Source of the DNA: Pseudomonas sp. PDM05
GTDB taxonomy: Bacteria > Pseudomonadota > Gammaproteobacteria > Pseudomonadales > Pseudomonadaceae
Reading direction: 5' to 3'
DNA: 64,000 nt
Assembly: GCF_014851685.1 (NCBI RefSeq)
Contig: NZ_JACVAC010000019.1
Span: forward strand, 1 to 64,000
This document shows positions 32,217-41,315 of this stretch, one piece after another. How positions within the stretch are numbered: the stretch's first letter is position 1; each line of letters starts with the position of its first letter. The position numbers were made by a program, and so were the translations under genes. The notes under the pieces were generated by a model. That model searched no databases, was not told the origin of the DNA, and saw nothing but the letters and a program-made list of their open reading frames with translations.

Positions 32217-33308
32217 ATGGCCGCCTTGTTCGAACCGTTCAAACTCAAAGACGTCACCCTGCGCAACCGCATCGCCATCCCGCCGATGTGCCAGTACATG
32301 GCCGATGACGGCATCGTCAACGACTGGCACCACGTGCACCTGGCCAGCATGGCCCGTGGTGGGGCAGGGCTGGTGGTGGTCGAGGCCACCGCCGTGGCGC
32401 CGGAAGGCCGTATCACCCCGGGTTGCGCGGGGATCTGGAGCGATGCCCATGCGGCCGCGTTTGTGCCGATGGTCAAGGCGATCAAGGCTGCCGGCTCGGT
32501 GCCGGGCATCCAGATCGGCCACGCCGGGCGCAAGGCCAGTGCCAACCGCCCGTGGGAAGGCGATGACCATATGCCCGCTTCCGACGCCCGCGCATGGGAA
32601 ACCATCGCGCCGTCGGCGATTGCCTTTGGTGCCAACCTGCCACAAGTGCCTCGCGCCATGACCCTGGACGACATCGCCCGCGTACGCCAGGACTTCGTCG
32701 ACGCCGCCCGCCGTGCCCGCGACGCCGGTTTTGAATGGATCGAGTTGCACTTCGCCCACGGCTACCTGGGCCAGAGTTTCTTCTCCGAACACTCCAACCA
32801 GCGCACCGACGCCTACGGTGGCAGCTTTGACAACCGCAGCCGCTTCCTTCTGGAAACCCTGGCCGCCGTGCGCGAAGTCTGGCCGGAAAACCTGCCGCTG
32901 ACCGCGCGTTTCGGTGTGCTCGAATACGACGGCCGTGACGAGCAGACCCTCACCGAATCCATCGAACTGGCCCGTCGTTTCAAGGCCGGTGGCCTGGACC
33001 TGTTGAGCGTCAGCGTCGGCTTTACCATCCCGGACACCCATATCCCGTGGGGCCCGGCATTCATGGGCCCGATTGCCGAGCGCGTGCGCCGCGAAGCCGG
33101 TATCCCGGTGACTTCGGCGTGGGGGTTTGGCACGCCGCATCTGGCGGAAGAAGCCTTGCAGGCCGGGCATCTGGACCTGGTTTCGGTCGGCCGTGCCCAT
33201 TTGGCTGATCCGCATTGGGCGTACTTTGCGGCCAAGGAACTGGGCGTGGAGAAGGCGTCGTGGACCTTGCCGGCGCCTTACGCGCATTGGTTGGAGCGCT
33301 ATCGCTGA
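32217..33308 (+). CDS. xenA: xenobiotic reductase A, old yellow enzyme family
   Basis: A 363-residue FMN oxidoreductase of the YqjM-like OYE class, same length as P. putida XenA. Recognised segments are 'IAIPPMCQYMADDG' with active-site C25 and Y27, 'IQIGHAGRKASANRPWEGDD', 'WIELHFAHGYLGQSFFSEHS' and 'DAYGGSFDNRSRF'. It reduces activated C=C bonds and nitro compounds using NAD(P)H. It is a single-gene unit with its own terminator and a divergent ArsR regulator. Confidence 0.95.
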   Translation: MAALFEPFKLKDVTLRNRIAIPPMCQYMADDGIVNDWHHVHLASMARGGAGLVVVEATAVAPEGRITPGCAGIWSDAHAAAFVPMVKAIKAAGSVPGIQIGHAGRKASANRPWEGDDHMPASDARAWETIAPSAIAFGANLPQVPRAMTLDDIARVRQDFVDAARRARDAGFEWIELHFAHGYLGQSFFSEHSNQRTDAYGGSFDNRSRFLLETLAAVREVWPENLPLTARFGVLEYDGRDEQTLTESIELARRFKAGGLDLLSVSVGFTIPDTHIPWGPAFMGPIAERVRREAGIPVTSAWGFGTPHLAEEALQAGHLDLVSVGRAHLADPHWAYFAAKELGVEKASWTLPAPYAHWLERYR

Positions 33309-33338
33309 TTGGCGATAACGCCAAGGCTGGAAAAAATC

Positions 33339-33374
33339 CAACGGTGGGAGGGGGCTTGCTCCCTCCCACCGTTG
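33339..33374. terminator. stem-loop terminator after xenA
   Basis: CAACGGTGGGAGGG and CCCTCCCACCGTTG form a perfect 14-bp stem with loop GGCTTGCT, 30 bases past the xenA stop. The stem core is related to the GTGGGAG repeats, so it may be a single REP arm recruited as a terminator. Confidence 0.75.
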
Positions 33375-33414
33375 CTTCGCGTCAAGCCGATACAAAGTGG
33401 TTACCCGAAAAATA

Positions 33415-33433
33415 GTGAATGAGAACGCATATC
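33415..33433. promoter_or_regulatory. possible Fur box
   Basis: GTGAATGAGAACGCATATC partly matches the Fur consensus (AATGA-GAA...ATATC) and lies about 90 bases before the siderophore receptor ATG. The match is moderate. Confidence 0.35.
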
Positions 33434-33520
33434 AATTGATCTGCGGTTGGTATAGCATCGCGCCGCGAAAATCTGGCAGCTATGCCGCTCCATTTGGCTC
33501 ATTCACTAGGTTCATCATTC

Positions 33521-35656
33521 ATGCGTCGTACCCTGGTTTCCATTTGTGTGCTTCAGGCGTTTTCCCCCTTCACCTGGGCAGAAGTCGCCCCGACCGACAA
33601 AGCCAGCGTGGAGTTGCAAGCCACCTCCATCACCGGCACCGCGGACTACGAGACCGCCCAAGGCCCGGTCAAGGGATACCTCGCCACACGTTCCGCCAGT
33701 GCGACGCGCACCGACACCTCGATCCATGAAACCCCGCAATCCATCAGCGTAGTGACCAAGGATGCCGTCGAAGACATCGGCGCCACCCGCCTGCAAGACG
33801 CGCTGGACTACGCCGGCGGCGTCGGCCGTGCCAACAACTTCGGCGGCCAGGGCCTCACTACCTTCACTGTGCGCGGTTTCACCACCGGCGAGTTCTACCG
33901 CAACGGGTTCCCGATCAACCGTGGCTACCCGAACATGCCGGACGCCAACACCATCGAACGCCTCGAAGTACTGCGCGGCCCGGCCACTATGCTGTACGGC
34001 CGTGGCGACCCAGGCGGCACCTTCAACGTGGTGTCCAAGCAACCACTGCCCGAGCGCACCGTGACCCTGGGCAGCCAACTGAACGACCAAGGCATGAAGC
34101 GCGGCACCCTCGACGCCTCCGGCCCGCTGGATGACGAAGGCCGCCTGGCCTATCGCCTGAACGTGGTGGGCGAGGGCGGCGAGACCTTTCGTGATCATGT
34201 GGAAACCGAGCGCTACGGCGTGACGCCGGTGATCACCTGGCAGGCCAGCGACGACACCAAGGTGATCTTCGAAGGCGACTTCATGCGCAACAACCACCCG
34301 CTGGACCGTGGCCTGACGCGCTTCGCCAATCAAAAAGGCACCGCGTCCCGCGATACGTTCTGGGGCGACAAGGATGTGGGCAAGCTGCACAACGACAACA
34401 GCATGGCGCAGTTGCGCTTTGAGCATCTGCTGAATGAGAACTGGACCTTGGGCGGTGGATTCCAGTGGTTGGATGGGACGTTGCAGGGCAATGCTATTGA
34501 GGCCAACGGTCCCGCCAGCCTGAACGCCGACGGTCGCACCCTGCAACGCAACTTCAACTACCGCAAGCTGGAATGGACCGACAAAGACACCCAGCTCAAC
34601 CTCACCGGGCATTTCTCCGCAGGCGGTTTCGAGCACACCTTGCTGACCGGTGTCGAATTTGAACACTACGACTACAAATCGATCATCCAGCGCTCCAGTG
34701 CGGCGGCTGGCACTTACCCCATCGACATCTTCGATCCGGTCTACGGCCAGGCACGTCCGCCGCTCACCCGCACACCGACCCATGACAAGGAAAACCTCAA
34801 GACTTACGCCGCATTCGTGCAGGACCAGGTTGCGCTCACCGAGCGCCTGAAAGTGCTGGCCGGCGCGCGTTTCGAGCGCTTCGAACATGACTACGAAAGC
34901 TATGTGAGCGGTGTCAAACCCTGGAGCGCCGCGGACAACGCGGTCACTCCGCGCGTGGGTGTGACCTACGACCTCACCGACACCGTAGCGGTCTACGCCG
35001 ACGCTGCGCGTTCGTTCAAGCCAAACACCGGCGCGGCCCGCGTCGGTGGCGGGTTCGAGCCGGAGAAGGGCAAGTCCTATGAGATGGGCGTGAAGTGGGA
35101 AGCACTGGATCGCCAGCTGAGCGTCGATGCCGCGATCTATCAGATCGAGAAGAAAAACGTCCTCGCCACCGACCCGGTGGATTCGGCCTTCAGCGTTGCC
35201 GCAGGCCAGGTGCGCAGCCGTGGTTTCGATCTCAACGTGGCGGGCAACCTTACGCCGCAATGGCGGGTCATCGGCGGCTATGCCTATGTAGACGCCGAAG
35301 TCACCAAGGACACCACGCTCCGCTCCGGCACCCGCCTGATGAACATCCCGCGCAACAGCTTCAGCCTGCTCAACGTGTACGAGTTCCAGGACGGCACGCT
35401 GAAGGGCCTTGGCCTGGGTGCAGGTGCCAAATACGTGGATGAGCGCGCAGGCCAGACGGCAAACACCTCGTTCGCCATGGATGCCTACACCGTCGTCGAC
35501 CTGCTTGGCTACTACAAGGTCAACGACAAAGTACGCCTGAACCTCGACGTGAAAAACCTGTTCAATCGCGAGTTTGAAGAAGGTGCGTTCGGTAATATCT
35601 ACGCCTACCCCGGTGCTCCCCGCACCGTCCAGGTCGGCATCGCCTACACCCTGTAA
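33521..35656 (+). CDS. TonB-dependent siderophore receptor
   Basis: A 711-residue outer-membrane receptor with signal peptide (1-22, 'VLQAFSPFTWAEV'). The plug domain is about 65-180 ('ETPQSISVVTKDAVEDIGAT', 'VRGF', 'IERLEVLRGPATMLYGRGDP'), and a 22-stranded barrel ends 'APRTVQVGIAYTL'. There is no N-terminal signalling (STN) extension, so it does not drive an ECF sigma factor. The plug motif is that of ferrichrome/catecholate-type receptors (FhuA/FpvA class), but the siderophore is not identifiable. The start at 33521 is chosen for the signal peptide. Confidence 0.9.
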   Translation: MRRTLVSICVLQAFSPFTWAEVAPTDKASVELQATSITGTADYETAQGPVKGYLATRSASATRTDTSIHETPQSISVVTKDAVEDIGATRLQDALDYAGGVGRANNFGGQGLTTFTVRGFTTGEFYRNGFPINRGYPNMPDANTIERLEVLRGPATMLYGRGDPGGTFNVVSKQPLPERTVTLGSQLNDQGMKRGTLDASGPLDDEGRLAYRLNVVGEGGETFRDHVETERYGVTPVITWQASDDTKVIFEGDFMRNNHPLDRGLTRFANQKGTASRDTFWGDKDVGKLHNDNSMAQLRFEHLLNENWTLGGGFQWLDGTLQGNAIEANGPASLNADGRTLQRNFNYRKLEWTDKDTQLNLTGHFSAGGFEHTLLTGVEFEHYDYKSIIQRSSAAAGTYPIDIFDPVYGQARPPLTRTPTHDKENLKTYAAFVQDQVALTERLKVLAGARFERFEHDYESYVSGVKPWSAADNAVTPRVGVTYDLTDTVAVYADAARSFKPNTGAARVGGGFEPEKGKSYEMGVKWEALDRQLSVDAAIYQIEKKNVLATDPVDSAFSVAAGQVRSRGFDLNVAGNLTPQWRVIGGYAYVDAEVTKDTTLRSGTRLMNIPRNSFSLLNVYEFQDGTLKGLGLGAGAKYVDERAGQTANTSFAMDAYTVVDLLGYYKVNDKVRLNLDVKNLFNREFEEGAFGNIYAYPGAPRTVQVGIAYTL

Positions 35657-35663
35657 AACCCCG

Positions 35664-35691
35664 CGCGGCTTGCAGCCAATTGCAAGCCGCG
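35664..35691. terminator. terminator after the siderophore receptor
   Basis: CGCGGCTTGCA and TGCAAGCCGCG make a perfect 11-bp stem with loop GCCAAT, 8 bases past the stop. Confidence 0.8.
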
Positions 35692-35783
35692 TCACACCCC
35701 TGACAAATCCCCGCCGATAAGCATTTACGTCCACCCCCATTCGATGAGAAAAGCATGTCCATTTTCCCGGATATGGACATCTC

Positions 35784-37154
35784 ATGCCTCGTTCAACCCT
35801 GATAGCCCGTGTGCTTTTCACGCTGGTGGTCGTCCTGGCGCTCTGGTATTGCTGGATTCTCATCAGCGCCACCCAGCAAATCGGCGGCGCCAGCCCCGCT
35901 CAACAGACCCTCGGCACCTTGCCCGGCGTGCGACCACGGGCGGTCGCCAAGGACTGCACCGGGGTGGTGGTGACCGCCCAGGGCACGTGGCTGGTGGGGC
36001 GCGTGGAAAATGAATATGAACAGTTGGCGCCGTCGGCCGAGCGCATCGACCTGAATGGGTTGGTTGCCGGCAAACCACGGGACACGTCCCAAACCAGCGT
36101 TATCGCGCGCCTGGATGCCGACGGCGTGTTCAAGCCGGTAGCGCAGGTCAGTGGTACGGCGTGCCTGGTGACGAGTGCAGACGGTGCAAGGGTTGTGCTG
36201 TTGACGGACATTTATCGGGCCGACGATGGGGGCGCCCAGAACGTGGTGTTTCGCAGCGATGACCAGGGCAAAAGCTGGGCGTGGCTGCGCGACGGGTTTT
36301 TCCCTGACGTGAGCGGTGCGGCCACCACGATCACGCCGTACTTCTACGGCAAGGACGAGGTCTGGGCCTGGCGCTGGGCCGACGACATCGAGCCGCTGTC
36401 CGGGGTGTTTTACTCCGCCGATGGCGGTGCCCACAGCACGCCGATCACGGTGACAGAGCCGCTGGCAGTGACCGCCGACTACGTGCGCAGCCAGCACCCG
36501 GACATCCAGGAGTGGCGCGACTCGGTCGACCAACTCACCCACGTCCTGCAAGTCAGCCCGCAGCGTGCGTTTATCTGGGTGTCCCAGCGTTATTGGGCCA
36601 GCCATCCCGATGGCAAGAGCGATAACCTGGCGTTCAGCGTCACCACCCGTGTGCAGGTGCAACGCGTGGCTGGGCAGTGGCAAGTGGAGAGCCTGCAGCG
36701 GGACAACGGCCTGTATATCTCCGAACTGGCCGACAACGGCGCCGGTCGTGTGATCGGGCTGATCGACCAGGGCTCCGGCGGTCGCACGCTGGTCGCCGAG
36801 CTGGACACGGGCAGCCTGGCCTGGAAACCCCTGGGCGAGCTACCCAACGTGTTCTCCCCACTGCCCGCCAAGACCCAGGCGTTCGGGCTGTGGGTAGGAC
36901 GTAACAGCCTGCTGGTCAACACCTACAGCGGCCACCGTCCGCCGCGTTGGCTGTATTGGTGGGGTGAGGCGAACATCTCGGCCGACGCGGTGTTCTATTC
37001 CCAGGACTGGGGCCAGTCCTGGAAACGCCTGGCGTTGGACGGCTACATGGGCGTGCGCGGGTTTGAGGGGAAAAGCGACCGGGTGATCTGGAGCCAGCAG
37101 GATTACGGCGCCGACACCGTCCTCAACACCTACCGCTTGCACCAAACCCCGTAG
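35784..37154 (+). CDS. membrane-anchored beta-propeller protein of unknown function (BNR-like repeats)
   Basis: A 456-residue protein. One N-terminal hydrophobic segment (about 8-29) anchors a large periplasmic part. Three Asp-box-like turns are visible: 'SDDQGKSW', 'SADGGAHS' and 'SQDWGQSW'. This pattern is typical of BNR/sialidase-like beta-propellers. Catalytic residues of sialidases (Arg triad) are not evident, so an enzyme role is not claimed. It follows the siderophore receptor by about 130 bases but has its own upstream region after the terminator. No function is recognised. Confidence 0.65.
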   Translation: MPRSTLIARVLFTLVVVLALWYCWILISATQQIGGASPAQQTLGTLPGVRPRAVAKDCTGVVVTAQGTWLVGRVENEYEQLAPSAERIDLNGLVAGKPRDTSQTSVIARLDADGVFKPVAQVSGTACLVTSADGARVVLLTDIYRADDGGAQNVVFRSDDQGKSWAWLRDGFFPDVSGAATTITPYFYGKDEVWAWRWADDIEPLSGVFYSADGGAHSTPITVTEPLAVTADYVRSQHPDIQEWRDSVDQLTHVLQVSPQRAFIWVSQRYWASHPDGKSDNLAFSVTTRVQVQRVAGQWQVESLQRDNGLYISELADNGAGRVIGLIDQGSGGRTLVAELDTGSLAWKPLGELPNVFSPLPAKTQAFGLWVGRNSLLVNTYSGHRPPRWLYWWGEANISADAVFYSQDWGQSWKRLALDGYMGVRGFEGKSDRVIWSQQDYGADTVLNTYRLHQTP

Positions 37155-37280
37155 TGAGCGGGCTTGCCCGCGCCGGGTGGCGAAGCCGCCCCAAATCCAG
37201 CCCCCCCGGTTTTTCTGAAACACCGCGGCGCACCGTTTGGGGCGGCTTCGCCACCCAGCGCGGGCAAGCCCGCTCACTAC
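37151..37280. repeat. REPIN-like paired palindrome, GTAGTGAGC family
   Basis: It begins inside the last codons of the beta-propeller gene (GTAG supplies the stop) and ends at the stop of the convergent GntR gene. The inverted arms are GTAGTGAGCGGGCTTGCCCG and CGGGCAAGCCCGCTCACTAC. Confidence 0.88.
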
Positions 37281-37999
37281 AGGGGGGTGAGGACGTTCAT
37301 GACGGTGTCCAGCGCTACGCGTGTGTCGTCCAGCTGCACCAGAGAGGCATGCCGCGCACCCAGTGCGTCGCGGTTCTGGATCGCGGTGAGGATCGCCTTG
37401 TGCCGGGGCAGGCTCAGGCCCTGGATGTCGGGGCGGCGGTTGGTGATGTTGATCGATTCGCGCAGCGGCAACGACAGCATGTTGCACATGTAGGCCAGCA
37501 GGTCGTTGCGCGTGGCGTCGGCGATGGCGCGGTGGAAGTCCAGGTCGGCCTGTAGCAGCTCCTCGTGGGTCTTCGCGGTTTCCATGCCCAGGTAGGCTTT
37601 TTCGATGGTGGCGATGTCTTCATCGGTAGCCGTGGTCGCGGCCATGGCGGCGATTTCCGGTTCGAGGATGCGCCGCACACCGGCCAGGGTGTTGAAGAAT
37701 TCGCTGTGGGGCGTGGACTGCATCAACCAGGACAGCACGTCCGGGTCGAGCAGGTGCCATTTCAAGCGTGGCCGTACCACCGCGCCGACCCGTGGCTTGG
37801 AATACACCAGGCCCTTGGCGCTGAGCACCCGCGTCGCCTCGCGCAACACCGAGCGGCTGACCTTGTACTCCTCGCAGAGCGTGGCCTCCAGGGGCAGCTT
37901 TTCTTCGGGCTTGAAGCGCCCGGAAACGATGTGCATGCCCAAGTCCTGAACGATCTGGGCATGCATGCTCTTGCGCGGCTTGGGCGGCTGGTGATCCAT
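37277..37999 (-). CDS. FadR-subfamily GntR regulator of the arabinose genes
   Basis: A 240-residue regulator. The winged helix is at about 10-75 ('KLPLEATLCEEYKVSRSVLR', 'GLVYSKPRVGAVVRP'), and the FCD effector domain keeps metal ligands in 'ADLDFHRAIADA' and 'LPRHKAIL'. It lies 48 bases behind the arabinonate dehydratase in the same direction. Two TAGTNCTACTA palindromes, one in the dehydratase/MFS promoter and one in the galM/dehydrogenase promoter, are plausible operators. The inducer may be arabinonate or 2-keto-3-deoxyarabinonate (inference). The start at 37999 removes 16 unlikely residues. Confidence 0.85.
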   Translation of the reverse strand: MDHQPPKPRKSMHAQIVQDLGMHIVSGRFKPEEKLPLEATLCEEYKVSRSVLREATRVLSAKGLVYSKPRVGAVVRPRLKWHLLDPDVLSWLMQSTPHSEFFNTLAGVRRILEPEIAAMAATTATDEDIATIEKAYLGMETAKTHEELLQADLDFHRAIADATRNDLLAYMCNMLSLPLRESINITNRRPDIQGLSLPRHKAILTAIQNRDALGARHASLVQLDDTRVALDTVMNVLTPL

Positions 38000-38047
38000 A
38001 ACGACGGGGAGGCTCTGGCTTAAAGACGCCGCATCATAGCATCCCAA

Positions 38048-39784
38048 TTAGTGGGAATGCCGGGGGACTTCCGCCCCTCGGCAGCCCACCAGGAAGTCAA
38101 AGTCGCAACCCTGGTCCGCCTGCAACACATGGTCGATGTACAGCTGGCGATAGCCGCCGACGATCAGCTTCTGCGGCGGTGCAAGATCGGCCATGCGCGC
38201 CGCCAGTTCGGCGTCGGGGATGTCCAGGTGCAGGCGCCCGTTGGCGCAGTCCAGCTCGATCCAGTCACCTTCCTGCACCGTGGCCAACGGCCCGCCAGCC
38301 GCCGCTTCCGGCGCCACGTGCAAGACCACGGTGCCGTACGCGGTGCCGCTCATGCGCGCGTCGGAAATCCGCACCATGTCCGTCACGCCCTGGGCCAGCA
38401 GCTTGGCCGGCAAGCCCATGTTGCCCACCTCGGCCATGCCCGGGTACCCCTTCGGCCCGCAGTTTTTCATGACCAGAATCGAGTTGGCATCCACGTCCAG
38501 TTCCGGGTCGTTGATGCGTGCCTTGTACATGTCGAAGTTCTCGAACACCACCGCACGGCCGCGATGCTGCATCAGTTCCGGGCTGGCGGCCGACGGCTTG
38601 AGCACCGCACCCAGCGGCGCCAGGTTGCCGCGCAAGACGCAAATGCCGCCGTCGGCGCGGATCGGGTTGTCGAGGGTGCGGATCACTTCATCCCTGCCGT
38701 AGATCGGTGAGTCCTTGGTGTTCTCGCCGAGGGACTTGCCGTTCACGGTCAGCGCATTCGGATGCGGGATCAGGTTGGCTTCACCGAGGCGGCGCAACAC
38801 GGCGGGCAGGCCGCCGGCGTAGTAGAACTCTTCCATCAGGAAGCGCCCCGACGGCTGCAAGTCGACGATGGTCGGCATGCCGCGGCCCATGCGGGTCCAG
38901 TCGTCCAGGTCGAGTTCGACGCCGATGCGTCCGGCGATGGCTTTGAGGTGAATCACCGCGTTGGTCGAACCGCCGATGGCCGCGTTCACGCGGATCGCGT
39001 TTTCAAACGCCTCTTTGGTGAGGATCTTCGACAGCTTCAAGTCTTCACGCACCATCTCCACCGCACGCATGCCAGACATGTGCGCCAACACATAACGTCG
39101 CGCATCCACCGCCGGAATCGCCGCGTTGTGGGGCAGGGAAGTACCCAGCGCCTCGGCCATGCAGGCCATGGTCGAGGCGGTGCCCATGGTGTTGCAGGTG
39201 CCCGCCGAACGCGACATGCCGCCCTCGGCCGCGAGGAAATCGTCCAGGGTAATCGTGCCGGCCTTGACCTGTTCGCTGAGCTGCCAGACCACTGTGCCCG
39301 AACCGATGTCCTGGCCCTTGTGCTTGCCGTTGAGCATTGGCCCGCCGGTGACCACGATGGCTGGTACGTCGCAACTGGCGGCGCCCATCAGCAGGGCGGG
39401 GGTGGTCTTGTCGCAGCCGGTCAGCAGCACCACGCCGTCAATCGGGTTGCCGCGAATCGCTTCCTCCACGTCCATGCTCGCCAGGTTGCGCGTGAGCATG
39501 GCGGTAGGGCGCAGGTTGGATTCGCCATTGGAGAACACCGGGAATTCCACCGGGAAGCCACCGGCCTCGATCACGCCGCGTTTGACGTGCTCGGCGATCT
39601 GGCGGAAATGCGCGTTGCACGGGGTCAACTCCGACCACGTATTACAAATGCCGATGATCGGTTTGCCATGGAACTGATGGTCGGCAATGCCCTGGTTCTT
39701 CATCCAGCTGCGGTACATGAAGCCGTTCTTGTCGGCAGTACCAAACCACTGGGCGGAGCGTAGGCCGGGCTTTTTATCAGACAT
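38048..39784 (-). CDS. L-arabinonate dehydratase (IlvD/Edd family)
   Basis: A 578-residue Fe-S dehydratase. Cluster cysteines lie in 'NTWSELTPCNAHF', 'LLTGCDKTTPALLM' and 'SRSAGTCNTMGTAS'. This size and the 'GICNTWSELTPCN' motif fit the pentonate dehydratase subgroup (EC 4.2.1.25 and related). It converts L-arabinonate to 2-keto-3-deoxy-L-arabinonate. The start at 39784 (MSDKKPGL) is clear from homology. Divergent from the permease operon that carries the next steps. Galactonate or fuconate could be additional substrates. Confidence 0.9.
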   Translation of the reverse strand: MSDKKPGLRSAQWFGTADKNGFMYRSWMKNQGIADHQFHGKPIIGICNTWSELTPCNAHFRQIAEHVKRGVIEAGGFPVEFPVFSNGESNLRPTAMLTRNLASMDVEEAIRGNPIDGVVLLTGCDKTTPALLMGAASCDVPAIVVTGGPMLNGKHKGQDIGSGTVVWQLSEQVKAGTITLDDFLAAEGGMSRSAGTCNTMGTASTMACMAEALGTSLPHNAAIPAVDARRYVLAHMSGMRAVEMVREDLKLSKILTKEAFENAIRVNAAIGGSTNAVIHLKAIAGRIGVELDLDDWTRMGRGMPTIVDLQPSGRFLMEEFYYAGGLPAVLRRLGEANLIPHPNALTVNGKSLGENTKDSPIYGRDEVIRTLDNPIRADGGICVLRGNLAPLGAVLKPSAASPELMQHRGRAVVFENFDMYKARINDPELDVDANSILVMKNCGPKGYPGMAEVGNMGLPAKLLAQGVTDMVRISDARMSGTAYGTVVLHVAPEAAAGGPLATVQEGDWIELDCANGRLHLDIPDAELAARMADLAPPQKLIVGGYRQLYIDHVLQADQGCDFDFLVGCRGAEVPRHSH

Positions 39785-39871
39785 GATCGATTCTCTTATT
39801 GTATGACTATATGTTCTATGCGTGCTTAAACATAAGCGCAAAATCGCTGCTTTGGAAGAGTTGTTTTGCAA

Positions 39872-39884
39872 ATAGTCCTACTAT
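39872..39884. promoter_or_regulatory. candidate GntR operator, copy 1
   Basis: ATAGTCCTACTAT is a perfect 5-3-5 dyad of the T-GT-N3-AC-A type used by FadR-subfamily regulators. It lies between the divergent dehydratase and MFS genes. A near-identical site is at 49662-49674. Confidence 0.65.
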
Positions 39885-39950
39885 ATAGTCTTTCTCAACT
39901 GAGGTATGACCCTGGCGGATTTTCGCGAGAGGCGTCCCCCGAGCTTCTAT

Positions 39951-39961
39951 AAAAACAACAA
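39951..39961 (+). promoter_or_regulatory. CA motif before the MFS gene
   Basis: AAAAACAACAA lies 16 bases before the ATG at 39977 and just before the CCGGAG Shine-Dalgarno. Confidence 0.6.
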
Positions 39962-39976
39962 TCCGGAGATCGACCC

Positions 39977-41299
39977 ATGAGCCAGGAACTGCGGCTTATT
40001 CGGCGCATCACGCTGAAACTGATTCCCTTCCTGATCCTGCTGTACCTGATCGCCTACGTGGACCGTTCCGCCGTGGGCTTTGCCAAGTTGCACATGGGCG
40101 CCGACGTCGGCATCGGCGACGCCGCCTATGGCCTGGGCGCGGGGCTGTTCTTTATTGGCTACTTCCTGTTCGAGATCCCCAGCAACCTGATGCTCGACCG
40201 CTTCGGCGCACGGCGCTGGTTTGCGCGGATCATGATCACCTGGGGCACGATCACCATCGGCATGGCCTTTGTGCAGGGCCCGCACAGCTTCTATGTGATG
40301 CGCTTTCTGCTCGGCGCGGCGGAGGCGGGGTTCTTCCCTGGCGTTCTGTACTACATCACCCAGTGGTTCCCGGTGCGCCATCGCGGCAAGATCCTCGGGT
40401 TGTTCATCCTCTCCCAGCCCATCGCGATGATGATCACCGGCCCGGTGTCCGGTGGTTTGCTGGGCATGGACGGCATCCTCGGCCTGCACGGCTGGCAGTG
40501 GCTGTTCATCGTCATCGGCACCCCGGCGATCCTGTTGACCTGGCCGGTGCTGCGCTTCCTGCCGGACGGGCCGAAGCAGGTCAGCTGGATGAGCGCCGAC
40601 GAGAAGGCCTGGCTTACCGGCGAATTGAACAAAGACCTGCAAACCTACGGCCAGACCCGCCACGGCAACCCGTTGCATGCCTTGAAAGACAAACGCGTGT
40701 TGCTGCTGGCGCTGTTCTACCTGCCGGTGACCCTGAGCATCTACGGGCTGGGCCTGTGGCTACCGACTCTGATCAAGCAGTTCGGCGGCAGCGACCTCAC
40801 CACGGGTTTCATCTCCGCCGTGCCTTACCTCTTCGGCATTATCGGCCTGCTGATCATCCCGCGCAGTTCCGACCGCTTGAACGACCGCTACGGCCACCTT
40901 GCGGTGCTCTACGTACTGGGCGCCATCGGGCTGTTCTTCAGCGCCTCGCTCAGTGTGCCGGTGCTGCAAATGGCCGCGCTGTGCCTGGCGGCATTCGCGA
41001 TGTTTTCCTGCACCGCAGTGTTCTGGACCTTGCCGGGGCGCTTCTTTGCGGGGGCCAGCGCGGCGGCGGGCATTGCGTTGATCAACTCGGTGGGCAACCT
41101 CGGCGGCTATATCGGCCCGTTCGTGATCGGTGCGCTCAAGGAATACACCGGCAACCTCGCTTCGGGCCTGTACTTCCTGTCCGCTGTGATGGTGTTCGGC
41201 CTGCTGCTGACCGGCGTGGTCTACCGCCTGCTGGAACGCAAGCACGTGCTGCCCGCCGACCAATTTGCCGCCAGCGCCCGTGGCGCCACACGTACTTGA
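39977..41299 (+). CDS. MFS transporter, anion:cation symporter family (sugar acid)
   Basis: A 440-residue major-facilitator protein with 12 predicted membrane segments. Its N-terminus 'LLYLIAYVDRSAVGFAKLHM' and 'ARIMITWGTITIGMAFVQGP' are typical of the ACS family (tartrate, galactonate, phthalate carriers). As first gene of an operon with 2-keto-3-deoxyarabinonate enzymes, the cargo is probably L-arabinonate or a related aldonate made in the periplasm. Confidence 0.87.
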   Translation: MSQELRLIRRITLKLIPFLILLYLIAYVDRSAVGFAKLHMGADVGIGDAAYGLGAGLFFIGYFLFEIPSNLMLDRFGARRWFARIMITWGTITIGMAFVQGPHSFYVMRFLLGAAEAGFFPGVLYYITQWFPVRHRGKILGLFILSQPIAMMITGPVSGGLLGMDGILGLHGWQWLFIVIGTPAILLTWPVLRFLPDGPKQVSWMSADEKAWLTGELNKDLQTYGQTRHGNPLHALKDKRVLLLALFYLPVTLSIYGLGLWLPTLIKQFGGSDLTTGFISAVPYLFGIIGLLIIPRSSDRLNDRYGHLAVLYVLGAIGLFFSASLSVPVLQMAALCLAAFAMFSCTAVFWTLPGRFFAGASAAAGIALINSVGNLGGYIGPFVIGALKEYTGNLASGLYFLSAVMVFGLLLTGVVYRLLERKHVLPADQFAASARGATRT

Positions 41300-41315
41300 T
41301 TCAAGGAGAAAAGGC

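Noticed and set aside
33515..35872. 785-codon open frame on the minus strand
   Set aside because: Antisense to the TonB receptor and without recognisable protein features.
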